DNA of 64,000 nucleotides from Fictibacillus phosphorivorans (GTDB lineage: Bacteria > Bacillota > Bacilli > Bacillales > Fictibacillaceae): contig NZ_LRFC01000039.1 in the NCBI RefSeq assembly GCF_001619875.1, positions 1-64,000 on the forward strand, given 5' to 3'. Position 1 is the stretch's first letter, and each line of letters begins with the position of its first letter. A program made the translations under genes and the position numbers. Below are positions 48,010-58,003 of the stretch, one piece after another. A model generated the notes under the pieces. It was not told the DNA's origin, did no database searches, and saw only the letters and a program-made list of their open reading frames with translations.

Positions 48010-48093
48010 ATGAAAATGAGAATGCGTTTTTTAAAGAAATTAAGAAAATGGGTCAAACAGCAAAACAATAATGGAAAGTTGATAATTAACTAA
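48010..48093 (+). CDS. Candidate 27-residue cationic peptide
   Basis: ATG 48010 has CGGAGGG 6 nt upstream. The product starts MKMRMRFLKKLRKW, with ten Lys/Arg and a Trp, and could form a basic amphipathic helix. A candidate sigma-A promoter (TTGTTT-17-TAATAA, about 47960-47988) lies just upstream. No known family; it may be a chance frame. The remainder of the 47893-48275 gap shows nothing else except a TATAAT (48223-48228) likely for rpoY. Confidence 0.4.
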   Translation: MKMRMRFLKKLRKWVKQQNNNGKLIIN

Positions 48094-48275
48094 GTTAAAT
48101 TTTTTAAGGCTACAGTCATTATAATGGATAACCATGCACAGGTAATAGTAATTATTTTTTAATTATTACGTGTTTTAATATGAAGCTTTATGAAAAAACA
48201 TGAAATACATGTCACTTTCCTTTATAATAGGACAAAGAAACTCAAAAACTACAGACCGGTAAGGAGACATGAAAG

Positions 48276-48485
48276 ATGATTTATAAAGTATTTTTTCAAA
48301 CTAGCTTAACAGAGGTTCCAGTGCGTGAACATACACAAACAGTTTATGTAGAAGCTGAAACGATTAATGATGTACGTAAAAAACTAGCGGACCGCAAATA
48401 CAACATTGAGTTCATACAAGAAATTAACGGTAAATTTCTAGAGTATGAAAAAGAAACGAAATCATTGGAATTGGAGAATGTGTAA
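48276..48485 (+). CDS. rpoY: RNA polymerase epsilon subunit RpoY
   Basis: A 69-residue protein matching YkzG, the epsilon subunit of Bacillus RNA polymerase: MIYKVFFQTSLTEVPVREHT opens it. It binds near the beta' jaw. AAGGAG precedes the ATG, and the gene is 3 nt upstream of rnjA, the conserved pair. Confidence 0.92.
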   Translation: MIYKVFFQTSLTEVPVREHTQTVYVEAETINDVRKKLADRKYNIEFIQEINGKFLEYEKETKSLELENV

Positions 48486-48488
48486 TTT

Positions 48489-50159
48489 ATGAAATTTGTA
48501 AAAAATCATCAAGCCGCAGTTTTTGCTCTTGGCGGTTTAGGAGAAATCGGTAAAAATACGTATGCCGTTCAATTTCAAGATGAGATTATTTTAATCGATG
48601 CAGGTATCAAATTTCCAGAAGATGAACTTTTGGGGATCGATTACGTCATACCAGACTATACGTATCTTGTAAAAAACGAAGAAAAAATAAAAGGTTTATT
48701 CATCACACATGGTCATGAAGATCATATTGGTGGTATTCCTTATCTGTTAAGACAAGTAAACATTCCGATTTATGGCGGTAAACTTGCACTAGCGTTAATC
48801 AAGAATAAACTTGAAGAACACGGTTTGCTGCGTCGTGCGCAATTACATGAAATCACAGAAGATGATGTGATCAAGTTTAGAAAAACTTCAGTAAGCTTTT
48901 TCAGAACCACTCACAGCATTCCAGACTCATATGGTCTTGTTGTGAAAACACCTCCTGGCAACATTGTACATACAGGTGACTTTAAGTTTGATTTCACACC
49001 TGTTGGTGAACCAGCAAACTTAACCAAAATGGCTGAGATCGGAAAAGAAGGCGTGCTTTGTTTGCTTTCTGACTCAACAAACAGTGAAGTTCCCGGATTC
49101 ACTCTATCAGAAAGACGTGTTGGAGAAAGTATCCAAGATATCTTTAGAAAGATGGAAGGCAGAGTGATCTTTGCTACTTTCGCATCAAACATCCATAGAT
49201 TGCAGCAAGTTGTTGAAGCGTCAGTTGCTAACAACCGTAAAATAGCAGTTTTTGGCCGTAGCATGGACTCTGCTATCACAGTAGGTCAAGAACTTGGATT
49301 TATTAAGGCACCTAAGAATACGTTTGTAGATGCAAATCAAATTAACCGTATTCCTGATAATCAAGTTACGATTTTATGTACAGGAAGCCAAGGTGAGCCT
49401 ATGGCAGCTCTATCTAGAATTGCTAATGGCACACACCGTCAAATTCAAATTATTCCTGGTGATACGGTTGTCTTTTCATCTTCACCAATCCCAGGAAACG
49501 CTCTAAGTGTCAGTAAAACGATTAACCAGTTATATCGTGCGGGAGCTGAAGTTATTCATGGTTCATTAAACGACATTCATACTTCAGGACATGGTGGTCA
49601 GCAGGAACAAAAGCTTATGCTTCGTCTCATGAAGCCAAAGTTCTTCATGCCGATCCACGGTGAGTATCGAATGCTTAAGATGCACACAAAACTTGCATCT
49701 GATTGTGATGTCCCTATCCAAAATTCATTTGTTATGGATAATGGTGAAGTACTTGCATTATCCCAAAATGAAGCGATGGTTGCAGGCAAAATCCCTTCTG
49801 GATCAGTTTATGTTGATGGCAGCGGAATTGGGGATATTGGAAACATTGTTCTTAGAGACCGTAAAATCCTCTCGGAGGAGGGGCTTGTTGTTGTCGTGGT
49901 CAGTATGGACATGAGAGAATTTAAAATTGAGGCAGGTCCTGATATTATTTCTCGAGGATTTGTATATATGAGAGAATCAGGCGATCTTATTCATGACGCA
50001 CAAAGTTTGCTAAGTAAGCACCTTGAAACGATCATGAATGAAAAACGAACAACTCAATGGTCGGAAATTAAAAATGAAATCACAGACACTTTGGCACCGT
50101 TTCTATATGAAAAGACAAAAAGGCGTCCGATGATTCTTCCAATTATTATGGAAATTTAA
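48489..50159 (+). CDS. rnjA: Ribonuclease J1
   Basis: A 556-residue metallo-beta-lactamase-type RNase with 5'-3' exonuclease and endonuclease activity. Zinc motif HGHEDHIGG is near 74-82, with later His ligands and a beta-CASP domain, and a C-terminal domain for dimerisation. It processes rRNA and mRNA. In B. subtilis GapA with SR1P modulates its activity. The gene overlaps no other; it is coupled to rpoY. Confidence 0.96.
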   Translation: MKFVKNHQAAVFALGGLGEIGKNTYAVQFQDEIILIDAGIKFPEDELLGIDYVIPDYTYLVKNEEKIKGLFITHGHEDHIGGIPYLLRQVNIPIYGGKLALALIKNKLEEHGLLRRAQLHEITEDDVIKFRKTSVSFFRTTHSIPDSYGLVVKTPPGNIVHTGDFKFDFTPVGEPANLTKMAEIGKEGVLCLLSDSTNSEVPGFTLSERRVGESIQDIFRKMEGRVIFATFASNIHRLQQVVEASVANNRKIAVFGRSMDSAITVGQELGFIKAPKNTFVDANQINRIPDNQVTILCTGSQGEPMAALSRIANGTHRQIQIIPGDTVVFSSSPIPGNALSVSKTINQLYRAGAEVIHGSLNDIHTSGHGGQQEQKLMLRLMKPKFFMPIHGEYRMLKMHTKLASDCDVPIQNSFVMDNGEVLALSQNEAMVAGKIPSGSVYVDGSGIGDIGNIVLRDRKILSEEGLVVVVVSMDMREFKIEAGPDIISRGFVYMRESGDLIHDAQSLLSKHLETIMNEKRTTQWSEIKNEITDTLAPFLYEKTKRRPMILPIIMEI

Positions 50160-50165
50160 TCAACA

Positions 50166-50204
50166 TACAAAAACCGTTCCCCTTTAGAGGGTAACGGTTT
50201 TTTT
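50166..50204. terminator. Terminator between rnjA and ktrC
   Basis: AAAACCGTT(CC)CCTCT-type stem pairing with GAGGGTAACGGTTTT, with T runs on both strands. Confidence 0.85.
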
Positions 50205-50868
50205 ATTCTTCGTTTGCCATTTGTTTCTCTAAACGATTAATATCTTTGTCCTTGCCAATTACTATGAGTACATCTCCTAGCCGGATTGACTGATCAGCTT
50301 GAGGTGAAACAAAAATTTCTTTACCTCTTTTAACAGCTACAACGTTACATCCAAATCGTGCACGAACGTCCAATTCGATTAAAGTTTTCCCATCCAGCTT
50401 TTCTGTTGCAACAAGTTCTACAATACTGTGGTCATCTGATAACTCTAGGTAGTCCAGAACATTATTAGATACAATTTGATGTGCAATTCGAACACCCATG
50501 TCGCGTTCAGGATGAATAATCTTATCTGCACCAATTTTTCTTAACACTTTTTCATGATAATCATTCTGTGCTTTCACTGTAATTTTCCCAACACCTATTT
50601 CTTTTAAAATAAGCGTAGTGAGTATACTGGATTGGAGATTATCTCCTATAGCCACAACAACGTGCTGAAAGTTGCGGATTCCTAAACTTTTTAACACACC
50701 TTCATCAGTTGAGTCAGCAATTACAGCATGTGTCACAATATTTGAAAACTCATTGACTCGATCTTCATCAATATCAATAGCTAATACTTCCATACCCTGA
50801 TTAGATAAAGCTTTACACATACTGCCTCCAAAACGCCCTAGACCGATAACAGCAAACTGCTTCTTCAA
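50203..50868 (-). CDS. ktrC: Potassium channel regulatory subunit KtrC
   Basis: A 221-residue RCK protein. The Rossmann motif VIGLGRFGGSMCKAL is at the N-terminus with the acidic end AIDIDED; an RCK_C domain follows (about 140-221) that binds c-di-AMP in the family. It gates KtrD or KtrB for K+ uptake. Same locus as B. subtilis ykqB. Confidence 0.92.
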   Translation of the reverse strand: MKKQFAVIGLGRFGGSMCKALSNQGMEVLAIDIDEDRVNEFSNIVTHAVIADSTDEGVLKSLGIRNFQHVVVAIGDNLQSSILTTLILKEIGVGKITVKAQNDYHEKVLRKIGADKIIHPERDMGVRIAHQIVSNNVLDYLELSDDHSIVELVATEKLDGKTLIELDVRARFGCNVVAVKRGKEIFVSPQADQSIRLGDVLIVIGKDKDINRLEKQMANEE

Positions 50869-51052
50869 AACATATTCACTCCAATCCCCTATATCATAGC
50901 CTTATTTTACCACATTTTAATGATTCTTTATCTTATCTTATTGCATCATATGTATAAAATCGAAAAAAACACGTTATTTACTCATCTTCTTTTATATATT
51001 CAAAAATAACCCAAGAGCGTTGTCTTGGGTTACTTCAAATCAATATTCGTTA

Positions 51053-51601
51053 TTAAACCTCGAGCGTTTTTTGGCCAGGCTTCCAGTTAGCTGGGCAAAG
51101 TCCGCCAGTTTGAAGCGCTTGAAGAACACGTAACGTTTCCTCAACGTCACGGCCGATGTTGTTGTGGTTTACAACAGAGTACATTAATTCCCCTTCAGGA
51201 GAGATAATGAATAGACCACGAAGTGCAATACCTTCTTCTTCAATTAAAACACCATAATCACGTGCTACAGAGTGGTTAGTATCAGCAGCTAGTGCGTAAT
51301 TTAACTCTCCAAGTCCGTTCATGTCACGTGGCGTGTTGATCCATGCTTTATGAGTGTGAATAGTATCTGTAGAAACACCGATAACTTCAGCATCTAGGTC
51401 TTCAAACTCATCGAAACGGTCGCTAAGAGAAGTAATCTCTGTTGGACATACGAAAGTGAAGTCCATTGGGTAGAAATAAAGAACTGTCCATTTATCGTTC
51501 TTCATGTTTTCTTCAAGGCTTACTTTTCCAAATTCTTTATTTGGTAATACTGCGTCCATTTCAAATCGAGGTGCTTGTTTTGCTACCATACGTTCTGCCA
51601 T
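51053..51601 (-). CDS. ykuU: 2-Cys peroxiredoxin YkuU
   Basis: A 182-residue AhpC-type peroxiredoxin. Peroxidatic Cys52 in FTFVCPTE, resolving Cys169 in GGLCPANW. Reduces peroxides. ATG 51601 gives the YkuU N-terminus (MAERMV); GGAGGG is 10 nt upstream. A strong sigma-A promoter lies ahead. No PerR box was found. Confidence 0.93.
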   Translation of the reverse strand: MAERMVAKQAPRFEMDAVLPNKEFGKVSLEENMKNDKWTVLYFYPMDFTFVCPTEITSLSDRFDEFEDLDAEVIGVSTDTIHTHKAWINTPRDMNGLGELNYALAADTNHSVARDYGVLIEEEGIALRGLFIISPEGELMYSVVNHNNIGRDVEETLRVLQALQTGGLCPANWKPGQKTLEV

Positions 51602-51644
51602 AGGTGAAAATCCCTCCAAAAAATCTGTTTTATTTACATGGGTA

Positions 51645-51673
51645 ATTATAGTACAACCCTTATTTTTAGTCAA
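51645..51673 (-). promoter_or_regulatory. Sigma-A promoter of ykuU
   Basis: Minus strand TTGACT (51668-51673), 17-bp spacer, TATAAT (51645-51650), giving a leader of about 35 nt. Confidence 0.75.
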
Positions 51674-51802
51674 TATTAAATAATAATTAATTTAAATAAG
51701 GATCTCTCTTCCCACTTTTTAATTTCTCCTTAATGATAGCAAGTTAAACTGAAAAAGTGAAATTTCCCGCTCACTTATATAGATTTCATTCTCAATCAAG
51801 GA

Positions 51803-51828
51803 GTTTGAATTGAGGATTGCTCGGGAAA
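51803..51828 (+). promoter_or_regulatory. Candidate sigma-B promoter of chaB
   Basis: GTTTGA (51803-51808), 14-bp spacer, GGGAAA (51823-51828), close to the sigma-B pattern GTTTAA-N12-14-GGGTAT. Would link the ChaB gene to general stress. Confidence 0.45.
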
Positions 51829-51853
51829 TCATAAAGTAAAAGGAGGGATACAG

Positions 51854-52057
51854 GTGCCTTATGATTCAATAAAAGAACTCCCTGACGGGGTAAAAGATCA
51901 TCTCCCCCATCACGGCCAAGAAATATACAAAGAAGCTTTTAATTCTGCGATCAAAGAATACAAAGAAGAAGAAACAGCTCATAAAGTAGCGTGGAGTGCC
52001 GTGAAACACAAATATAAAAAAACAGAAGATGGCTCGTGGAAAAGTAAAGACTCCTGA
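51854..52057 (+). CDS. chaB: ChaB family protein
   Basis: A 67-residue protein. MPYDSIKELPDGVKDHLPHHGQEIYKEAFNS-like opening and HKVAWSAVK are the ChaB signature. The name comes from a cation-transport regulator; the true function is unclear. The start is GTG 51854 after GGAGGGATACAG. Confidence 0.87.
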   Translation: MPYDSIKELPDGVKDHLPHHGQEIYKEAFNSAIKEYKEEETAHKVAWSAVKHKYKKTEDGSWKSKDS

Positions 52058-52078
52058 TTTATTGCTCAGGAGTCTTTA
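52044..52078. terminator. Shared terminator of chaB and the CNNM gene
   Basis: AAAGACTCCTGA/TCAGGAGTCTTT hairpin contains both stop codons. Confidence 0.75.
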
Positions 52079-53375
52079 CTTCATTTTTTTCAGAAAGCTT
52101 TTCAATGCCGATTTTTTTTATCTGCCTGCCATCCAAATCTAGAATGGTGAATCGATAGTTTTCATAAGTAAATGAATGGTTGGTTTCCAGGTCGATCGAC
52201 TTTGTTAAAACCCAGCCACCGATCGTATCAATTTCAGAGTTGTCGATATCAAGAGCAAACAATTCATTTATTTGTGAGATTAACACTTTTCCATATACAA
52301 CGGTTTGATCATTATTAATTTGCTGAATTTCTGGCTCTTCATCAATGTCAAACTCATCTCTGATTTCACCGACGATTTCTTCTAATATGTCTTCAACGGT
52401 AACAATTCCTGCCGTTCCCCCATATTCATCTACGAGAACTGCCATATGGGTTTGGTCTTTTTGCATTTTGACCAGGAGCTTTTGAATAGGAATGGTTTCA
52501 TGGACTGTTATGATGGGCCTGATATACTCTTTAAGTTCAAAATTTTCCCGGCTAAAATGTTCATTAAATAATTCTTTAATATTTACCAATCCAACAATAT
52601 GATCTTTATCCTCGTTTCCTACAGGATACCTTGTAAATTTCTCTTCACGCATGATGGCCATATTCTCTTCACATGTGTTTTCTAAGAAAAGGCAAACCAT
52701 CTCTGTTCTAGGTATCATTATTTCTTTTGCTATACGATCATCAAACTCAAAGATTCTGTTTACATACCGGTACTCAGATTGATTGATCTCGCCACCCTGC
52801 AGACTTTCTGATAGGATTAGACGCAGTTCTTCTTCTGTATGTACCACTTCATGTTCACTTGCAGGACTAATACCAAAGATACGAGTTAACATATTTGCTG
52901 ATCCATTCAATAAAAAGATGAATGGATACATAATTTTATAAAATCCGATTATTGGTTTTGCTGTTGCTAAAGAAATCATCTCTGCTTTTTGAATCGCAAC
53001 CGTTTTCGGAGCTAATTCACCTAATACGACATGTAAAAAGGTGATTAGGAAAAAAGCGATTGAAAAAGAAAGAGTATGTGTAAGGCCTTCATTTAACCCA
53101 GCATCCTCAAAAAGAGGTCTTAAAAAGATTTCTACTGTTGGTTCTCCAAGCCATCCGAGACCAAGCGCTGTAATCGTAATCCCCAACTGACAAGCCGATA
53201 AATACCCATCAAGATTACCAATAACTTTTTGAGCGGCGATGGCTTTACTATTTCCTTCTGATGCTAAATGATCAATCCTTGTTTTCCGCACTTTTACAAT
53301 AGCAAATTCCGTAACCACGAAAAAAGCGGTTAATATAATTAATAAAATAATCATAAGGACATTTAAGATCGGCAT
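52059..53375 (-). CDS. CNNM/CBS-domain (hemolysin C-like) membrane protein
   Basis: A 438-residue protein: N-terminal CNNM domain with four hydrophobic segments (about 1-180), a CBS pair (about 205-325) and a CorC_HlyC domain (about 345-425). Relatives take part in Mg2+ resistance or export (such as YhdP/MpfA). ATG 53375 has GGGGGAG 6 nt upstream. Which Bacillus paralogue it corresponds to is not clear. Confidence 0.88.
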   Translation of the reverse strand: MPILNVLMIILLIILTAFFVVTEFAIVKVRKTRIDHLASEGNSKAIAAQKVIGNLDGYLSACQLGITITALGLGWLGEPTVEIFLRPLFEDAGLNEGLTHTLSFSIAFFLITFLHVVLGELAPKTVAIQKAEMISLATAKPIIGFYKIMYPFIFLLNGSANMLTRIFGISPASEHEVVHTEEELRLILSESLQGGEINQSEYRYVNRIFEFDDRIAKEIMIPRTEMVCLFLENTCEENMAIMREEKFTRYPVGNEDKDHIVGLVNIKELFNEHFSRENFELKEYIRPIITVHETIPIQKLLVKMQKDQTHMAVLVDEYGGTAGIVTVEDILEEIVGEIRDEFDIDEEPEIQQINNDQTVVYGKVLISQINELFALDIDNSEIDTIGGWVLTKSIDLETNHSFTYENYRFTILDLDGRQIKKIGIEKLSEKNEVKTPEQ

Positions 53376-53457
53376 ATAAATCTCCCCCATCTGCAGCTAA
53401 CATTATATTTTTATGATTGGTCAACTAATTCCCTGTTAAAACGTACATTAAACAGAA

Positions 53458-53484
53458 ATAAGGGGCAGCATGGCTGTCCCCAGG
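53458..53484 (-). terminator. Terminator of ykuS
   Basis: GGGG(C)AGC/GCTGTCCCC hairpin followed by TTATTTCTG on the minus strand. Confidence 0.6.
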
Positions 53485-53488
53485 AGTG

Positions 53489-53734
53489 CTATGATTGTAA
53501 TCTGCTCTCAACAGCCTGACAAATCTCATCTGCTGACATGCCATGTGCGTTCAATACAGATCCTTGAGTAACTGCATTTTGAATGCCCATAACGTTCTGA
53601 TCCTGACCGGAAATTATACAACAATCACAACCGTTCGCGTCTTGTTCTTGACGAAGTTCTACTACTTCATGACCTTGTGCTCTTAGCGCCTCAGAAACGT
53701 TTGTTAATGATTGTTCCACACCAATTCTAGCCAT
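53489..53734 (-). CDS. ykuS: YkuS family protein (UPF0180)
   Basis: An 81-residue protein. [13 protein letters not shown] and the [15 protein letters not shown] stretch are typical of UPF0180. A compact alpha/beta protein of unknown function. AAGGAGGTGG precedes ATG 53734. Confidence 0.9.
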   Translation of the reverse strand: MARIGVEQSLTNVSEALRAQGHEVVELRQEQDANGCDCCIISGQDQNVMGIQNAVTQGSVLNAHGMSADEICQAVESRLQS

Positions 53735-53846
53735 ATTCCCACCTCCTTACCCTTGTTAATGTTTCCAACTCATGAAGGTAATATGTAATGAACCTATGAG
53801 GTGACTCCTCTGTGTTATAAATGTCCACTTTTTTACTTCAACGTAA

Positions 53847-53874
53847 AAAAAAACGGCCGCAATGGCCGTTTTTT
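53847..53874 (-). terminator. Terminator of dapL
   Basis: AAAACGGCC/GGCCGTTTT hairpin followed by a T run on the minus strand, 1-2 bp from the stop. Confidence 0.85.
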
Positions 53875-55002
53875 CTACTTATTTCTTTTTCCTTTATAAG
53901 TGAGGTATTGAATTAATAGGTCTACTGCATGCTGAATAGCTTCTTCTTGAGGCTTTAGTTTTGAATGATGAAGGCCATACGGTGTGTCAACACCCAGCCA
54001 GAACATGAAACCAGGAATTTTTTCTAAAAAATATCCATAGTCTTCCCCTGTCATAGCTTCTTTGCATTCAATAACTTCTACACCATTACTCTTTTCAGCA
54101 AATTCCATAAACTCCCGAGTTAACGCTGGTTCATTGTCTACTTGTCTGTAATTCGATCCATAATCAATAACCGCTTCACACTCAAATCCACTTTTGATTC
54201 CTTGGATAAGTGCCTCTATTCGATTTTTCACCTTAAGCATCGCCTCAGGAGACAACGTTCTGATTGTTCCCTCTAGACGTGCTCGTTCGGCGATGATGTT
54301 TTGTTTTGTTCCACCGGTAATTTTGCCAATCGTGACAACTGCTGAATCTAATGGATCTAAGTTACGGGCAACAATGGTTTGCAATTGTGTTACAAGATGG
54401 CTGGCAGCGACAACCATATCATTGCTATGGTGTGGGTATGCTGCATGTCCGCCCTTGCCGATAAGGTCTATAAAAAGTTCTGAAGTATTAGCGAATAATA
54501 AACCTTCTTTAACACCTATCGTACCTACCGGATATTCAGGTGCAATGTGCAGGGCTGTAATCAAGTCAGGTTTAAATTGTTGGAACAGTTCACTCTCGCG
54601 CATCGGAAGAGCTCCACCGGGTCCTTCTTCAGCAGGCTGAAAAATAAATAACAGATTGTCATCTATAGGGTCAGCCGCAAAATGAGACAATAAGCCGATT
54701 GCGATTGTCATATGAATATCATGGCCGCACGCATGCATCATGCCTTCATGAACAGAAGAAAATTCATAATCCGTTTCTTCAATGATTGGGAGTCCATCTA
54801 TATCCGTTCGATAGGCTATTGTTTTAGCAGGACGCTTTCCTTTCACTTTTACGAAAATTCCTGTTTCCCAAGGATGAACTTCAAGATGATCCTGTGGAAG
54901 TGTGGAGATGAGATTTAGAAGATAACTTTGAGTTTTAAATTCTTGAAAGCCCAACTCCGGAATTCGGTGAAGGTCTTTTCTAATCTCAATTAATGGTTTC
55001 AT
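53875..55002 (-). CDS. dapL: N-acetyldiaminopimelate deacetylase (YkuR)
   Basis: A 375-residue M20 metallopeptidase-type amidohydrolase. Metal motifs HACGHDIHM and [10 protein letters not shown] are intact. It removes the acetyl group from N-acetyl-LL-diaminopimelate in the acetylase branch of lysine and peptidoglycan precursor synthesis. dapH, the acetylase, is just upstream; a 20-bp tandem array separates them. Confidence 0.9.
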   Translation of the reverse strand: MKPLIEIRKDLHRIPELGFQEFKTQSYLLNLISTLPQDHLEVHPWETGIFVKVKGKRPAKTIAYRTDIDGLPIIEETDYEFSSVHEGMMHACGHDIHMTIAIGLLSHFAADPIDDNLLFIFQPAEEGPGGALPMRESELFQQFKPDLITALHIAPEYPVGTIGVKEGLLFANTSELFIDLIGKGGHAAYPHHSNDMVVAASHLVTQLQTIVARNLDPLDSAVVTIGKITGGTKQNIIAERARLEGTIRTLSPEAMLKVKNRIEALIQGIKSGFECEAVIDYGSNYRQVDNEPALTREFMEFAEKSNGVEVIECKEAMTGEDYGYFLEKIPGFMFWLGVDTPYGLHHSKLKPQEEAIQHAVDLLIQYLTYKGKRNK

Positions 55003-55030
55003 CTTCTTTCATCCCCTTATGTTTGTCAAA

Positions 55031-55110
55031 AGACTCAATAATCTCAAATCAGACTCAATAATTTTAAATTAGACCCAATAATCTCAGATCAGCTCAATAC
55101 ATTAATCTCT
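55031..55110. repeat. Four-unit 20-bp tandem array between dapH and dapL
   Basis: Units start at 55031, 55051, 55071 and 55091. The first three share AGACYCAATAAT; the fourth (AGCTCAATACAT) has drifted. Read on the minus strand the core is ATTATTGAGTCT. It is about 30 bp upstream of the dapL start, inside the likely operon, so it would be transcribed. Confidence 0.75.
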
Positions 55111-55126
55111 GCTTGAAATTAACTGA

Positions 55127-55843
55127 TTAGTCGTTTAACTGACGAAGCTCTTGTCTGATTTCTGTTTTTGATTTTGTTTTTTCGTCGATCTTTTTTAGAA
55201 CACGTGCTGGTGTTCCGCCGACAACGGTGTAAGGCTCTACATCTTCAATGACAATTGCTCCTGCAGCAACTACAGCACCTTTACCTACTGTAACACCTTC
55301 TAAAACAACAGCGTTTGCACCGATTACGACATCATCTTCAACGACTACTGGCTTAGCAGATGGCGGCTCAATTACTCCAGCAAGTACTGTCCCTGCGCCG
55401 ATGTGGCAGTTCTTACCTACTGTAGCTCGTCCACCAAGTACAACGTTCATATCGATCATCGTACCTTCACCAATTACTGAACCGATATTAATAGAAGCAC
55501 CCATCATGATAACAGCATTATCACCAATTTCAACTTGATCACGAATAATCGCACCTGGTTCAATACGCGCTTTGATGTTTTTCATATCTAATAGAGGAAT
55601 CGCAGAGTTGCGGCGATCGTTTTCGATCACATAGTCTTCAATGTTGCTTTCGTTTTCGCGTATCGCAGCTTCGATCTCTTTCCACTCACCAAACAATACA
55701 GCTGTATTGCCTGAAGGGAACACTTTTGTTTCTTTACCAAAGTCAATGTTTTCAAGATTTCCTTTAACATATACTTTTACAGGGGTTGATTTTGTTGAGT
55801 TTTGAATAAAAGAGATAATTTCGTTTGCATCCATCATTTTCAT
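55127..55843 (-). CDS. dapH: Tetrahydrodipicolinate N-acetyltransferase
   Basis: A 238-residue hexapeptide-repeat acyltransferase. Repeats of the left-handed beta helix run from about 85 to 205 ([20 protein letters not shown]). It transfers acetyl from acetyl-CoA to tetrahydrodipicolinate. ATG 55843 has AAGGAGGAACTAACAAAC in front and gives the family start MKMMDANEI. First of dapH-dapL. Confidence 0.95.
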   Translation of the reverse strand: MKMMDANEIISFIQNSTKSTPVKVYVKGNLENIDFGKETKVFPSGNTAVLFGEWKEIEAAIRENESNIEDYVIENDRRNSAIPLLDMKNIKARIEPGAIIRDQVEIGDNAVIMMGASINIGSVIGEGTMIDMNVVLGGRATVGKNCHIGAGTVLAGVIEPPSAKPVVVEDDVVIGANAVVLEGVTVGKGAVVAAGAIVIEDVEPYTVVGGTPARVLKKIDEKTKSKTEIRQELRQLND

Positions 55844-55912
55844 GTTTGTTAGTTCCTCCTTAAAAGTCTTTCTGTATTGTATTAAACCACTAAATTTAGA
55901 AAGATTCAAACC

Positions 55913-56782
55913 TTATTCATTCGTTAATTTTCGGATTAAATCCATAAATGCATTCACTTGTTTTAGTTCAGAACCCGTTCCATGATGAATCAGCCATGTA
56001 TCTCGCTTAATCGCGTTACCCCTTTTATCAGTTAATGGGATCTTAAAAACATCATCCTCTGGTCTGAGGCTGATAGACGGCAGTATCGCATAACCGATTC
56101 CATTCAGCGCCATTTGTTTGCACGTTTCAATTTGGTCTACGACAATTGTTTTTTGAGGTGTTGTTTTAAAATGAGAGTGCCACCAGTCCTGGATTTCTTG
56201 GTAATAGGTAGAATGGCTTTTAAATTGAATGAAAGGCTTAGAAGTCTCTGCTAATTCGTCTAATGAAGAAATCGTTGTGTCAACCAAATACAAATGATCA
56301 GAAAGAATATGATCCTTGCTGCCTCGCCATTCGGGATTGCCTCTTACTATTCCAAGATGTATTTTATCTTCGTACAAGTGCTTTATAATTTCTGAACTCC
56401 AACCCGTTATTAGAGATATGTTTACATGCGGATAGAGATTAACATATTCTTTTAAAACATGCGGAAGCCAGTATTGTCCAATAATGGACGCAACAGCAAG
56501 TTTCAGCGTTCCATGAACATGTTCAGAAAGCGATTGAAGCTCCTCTTTTACCGTTTCTTCTTTTTGAAGAACTTCTGAAACAAACGAGATTATCTTTTCA
56601 CCCGCAGGAGTTAAATTTAACCCCTTTTGTGATCGAACAAAAATAATTGTCCCCCAGTTATTTTCAATAGATTGTAACCGCTGACTTAGAGCAGGCTGTG
56701 AAACATACAGCCTTTCGGATGCTTTCCTCATATTTAATTCTTCGGCAAGCACTTTTAAAATTCGAAACTCTGATAACTGCAT
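55913..56782 (-). CDS. ccpC: LysR-type regulator CcpC
   Basis: A 289-residue LysR regulator. The winged HTH is at about 1-60 (RKASERLYVSQPALSQRLQ) and the effector domain follows. The closest match I know is B. subtilis CcpC (YkuM), the citrate-responsive repressor of citB and citZ: VASIIGQYWLPHVLK and VDQIETCKQMALNGIGYAI are shared. Target genes are outside this window. ATG 56782 follows AAAAAGGAG. Confidence 0.9.
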   Translation of the reverse strand: MQLSEFRILKVLAEELNMRKASERLYVSQPALSQRLQSIENNWGTIIFVRSQKGLNLTPAGEKIISFVSEVLQKEETVKEELQSLSEHVHGTLKLAVASIIGQYWLPHVLKEYVNLYPHVNISLITGWSSEIIKHLYEDKIHLGIVRGNPEWRGSKDHILSDHLYLVDTTISSLDELAETSKPFIQFKSHSTYYQEIQDWWHSHFKTTPQKTIVVDQIETCKQMALNGIGYAILPSISLRPEDDVFKIPLTDKRGNAIKRDTWLIHHGTGSELKQVNAFMDLIRKLTNE

Positions 56783-56903
56783 ATGCACTCCTTTTTAGAA
56801 CGATAAGTATTACTTATTAAACATTGTTCATTTTATGTAATTTAATTTAAGTATACCGTAACATAGGATATATATGTAAGCAGAAATGAAAGGACGTGAG
56901 GTC

Positions 56904-57638
56904 ATGATGTATATACTTATATTGGTCGGATTTGCAGCTACTTTTGTAGGTACGCTTTCAGGTAGCGGAGGTATGATTAATTTTCCTATTATGCTGTTGT
57001 TAGGGGTTCCTGTTCACTCAGCAATTGCTGCTAATAAGTTTGCAAATATGTTTAGTTCTTTTTCTAGCTTTTTCGTTCTGCTCAGAAGAAATGATACGAA
57101 GCTTGCTCCTTACTTTATTACCGGTTCCATAAGTTTAGCTGGAGGGATATGTGGAGGATTAATAGCATCAGCAATCTCGAGGGAACACTTAACGATCATT
57201 GCCCTGGTGTTGTTAACAGGAGCATTGTTTTTAACGTTTATCAAGACGAAGAAAGATGTGCAACCAGAAATTGAAACCAAACAGCTTTCTCCAAGAAAGT
57301 ATCCATACCTTTTTGGAATCGGGGCATATGACGGTATGTTTGGTCCTGGTCAAGGAACCATGCAGATGCAGCTTTTTTTGCGAAATGGGTTTACATATAT
57401 TCGAACGCTATCGTTTACTCGCTTCAACACATTCTTAAGCTGCACAGGCGCTGTATTTACCTATTTGTGGGCTGGTCACTATATGTGGGGAGTGGCTATT
57501 CCATTAACGATCGGCAGTATATGCGGTGCACAAGCTGCCATTAAATTAGCACCACACTTAAAAACAAAACAAGTTACAATCCTAATGAGGACTGTAACTG
57601 TTATGCTCATCCTTCAATTAATCATCCAGTGGGGGTAA
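56904..57638 (+). CDS. TSUP (TauE/SafE) family transporter
   Basis: About 244 residues with seven or eight membrane segments. GTLSGSGGMINFP and FGPGQGTMQMQ, one in each half, are the family's paired Gly-rich loops. TSUP proteins move sulfite, sulfoacetate or other organic anions; the substrate is unknown. Adjacent start codons at 56904 and 56907; GTGAGG is nearby. The VOC gene follows after 5 bp. Confidence 0.83.
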   Translation: MMYILILVGFAATFVGTLSGSGGMINFPIMLLLGVPVHSAIAANKFANMFSSFSSFFVLLRRNDTKLAPYFITGSISLAGGICGGLIASAISREHLTIIALVLLTGALFLTFIKTKKDVQPEIETKQLSPRKYPYLFGIGAYDGMFGPGQGTMQMQLFLRNGFTYIRTLSFTRFNTFLSCTGAVFTYLWAGHYMWGVAIPLTIGSICGAQAAIKLAPHLKTKQVTILMRTVTVMLILQLIIQWG

Positions 57639-57643
57639 AAAAA

Positions 57644-58003
57644 ATGAAAATCAATGGGATCCATCACATTCAATTATGTATTCCTCACAATAAAGAAGAG
57701 GAAGCAAAACATTTTTATCAAGGAATCTTGCAGCTCAAAGAAATAACAAAACCAAAATCTCTTCAAAAAAATGGCGGCATGTGGTTTCAAATCGGTAATC
57801 AAGAGCTCCATATAGGTGTTGAAGACCAGATTGGAAAAGGTAAACATCATCCCGCTTTTCTTGTGGAGTGTCTTCAAGAATTGCGTGACCATCTTATTTT
57901 TCATAACATACAGATTCAAGAAGAACTCCCAATTCCGGGTTTTGATCGCTTCACCATCCGTGATCCGTTCGGAAATCGAATTGAATTTATTGAGCATGCT
58001 TAA
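57644..58003 (+). CDS. VOC family (glyoxalase-like) protein
   Basis: A 119-residue vicinal-oxygen-chelate protein. IHHIQLCIP near the N-terminus and DPFGNRIEFIE at the end supply the usual metal His and Glu. Likely a metal-dependent lyase, dioxygenase or binding protein; unknown. ATG 57644 follows TGGGGGT. Its stop overlaps the CDF gene by 4 bp. Confidence 0.83.
   Translation: MKINGIHHIQLCIPHNKEEEAKHFYQGILQLKEITKPKSLQKNGGMWFQIGNQELHIGVEDQIGKGKHHPAFLVECLQELRDHLIFHNIQIQEELPIPGFDRFTIRDPFGNRIEFIEHA

Noticed and set aside
51602-51720. PerR box upstream of ykuU
   Set aside because: The AT-rich stretch has no acceptable match to the PerR palindrome; only a sigma-A promoter is supported.
54194-54640. 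148-residue frame antisense to dapL
   Set aside because: Opposite a clear M20 enzyme, with no ribosome site or domain.
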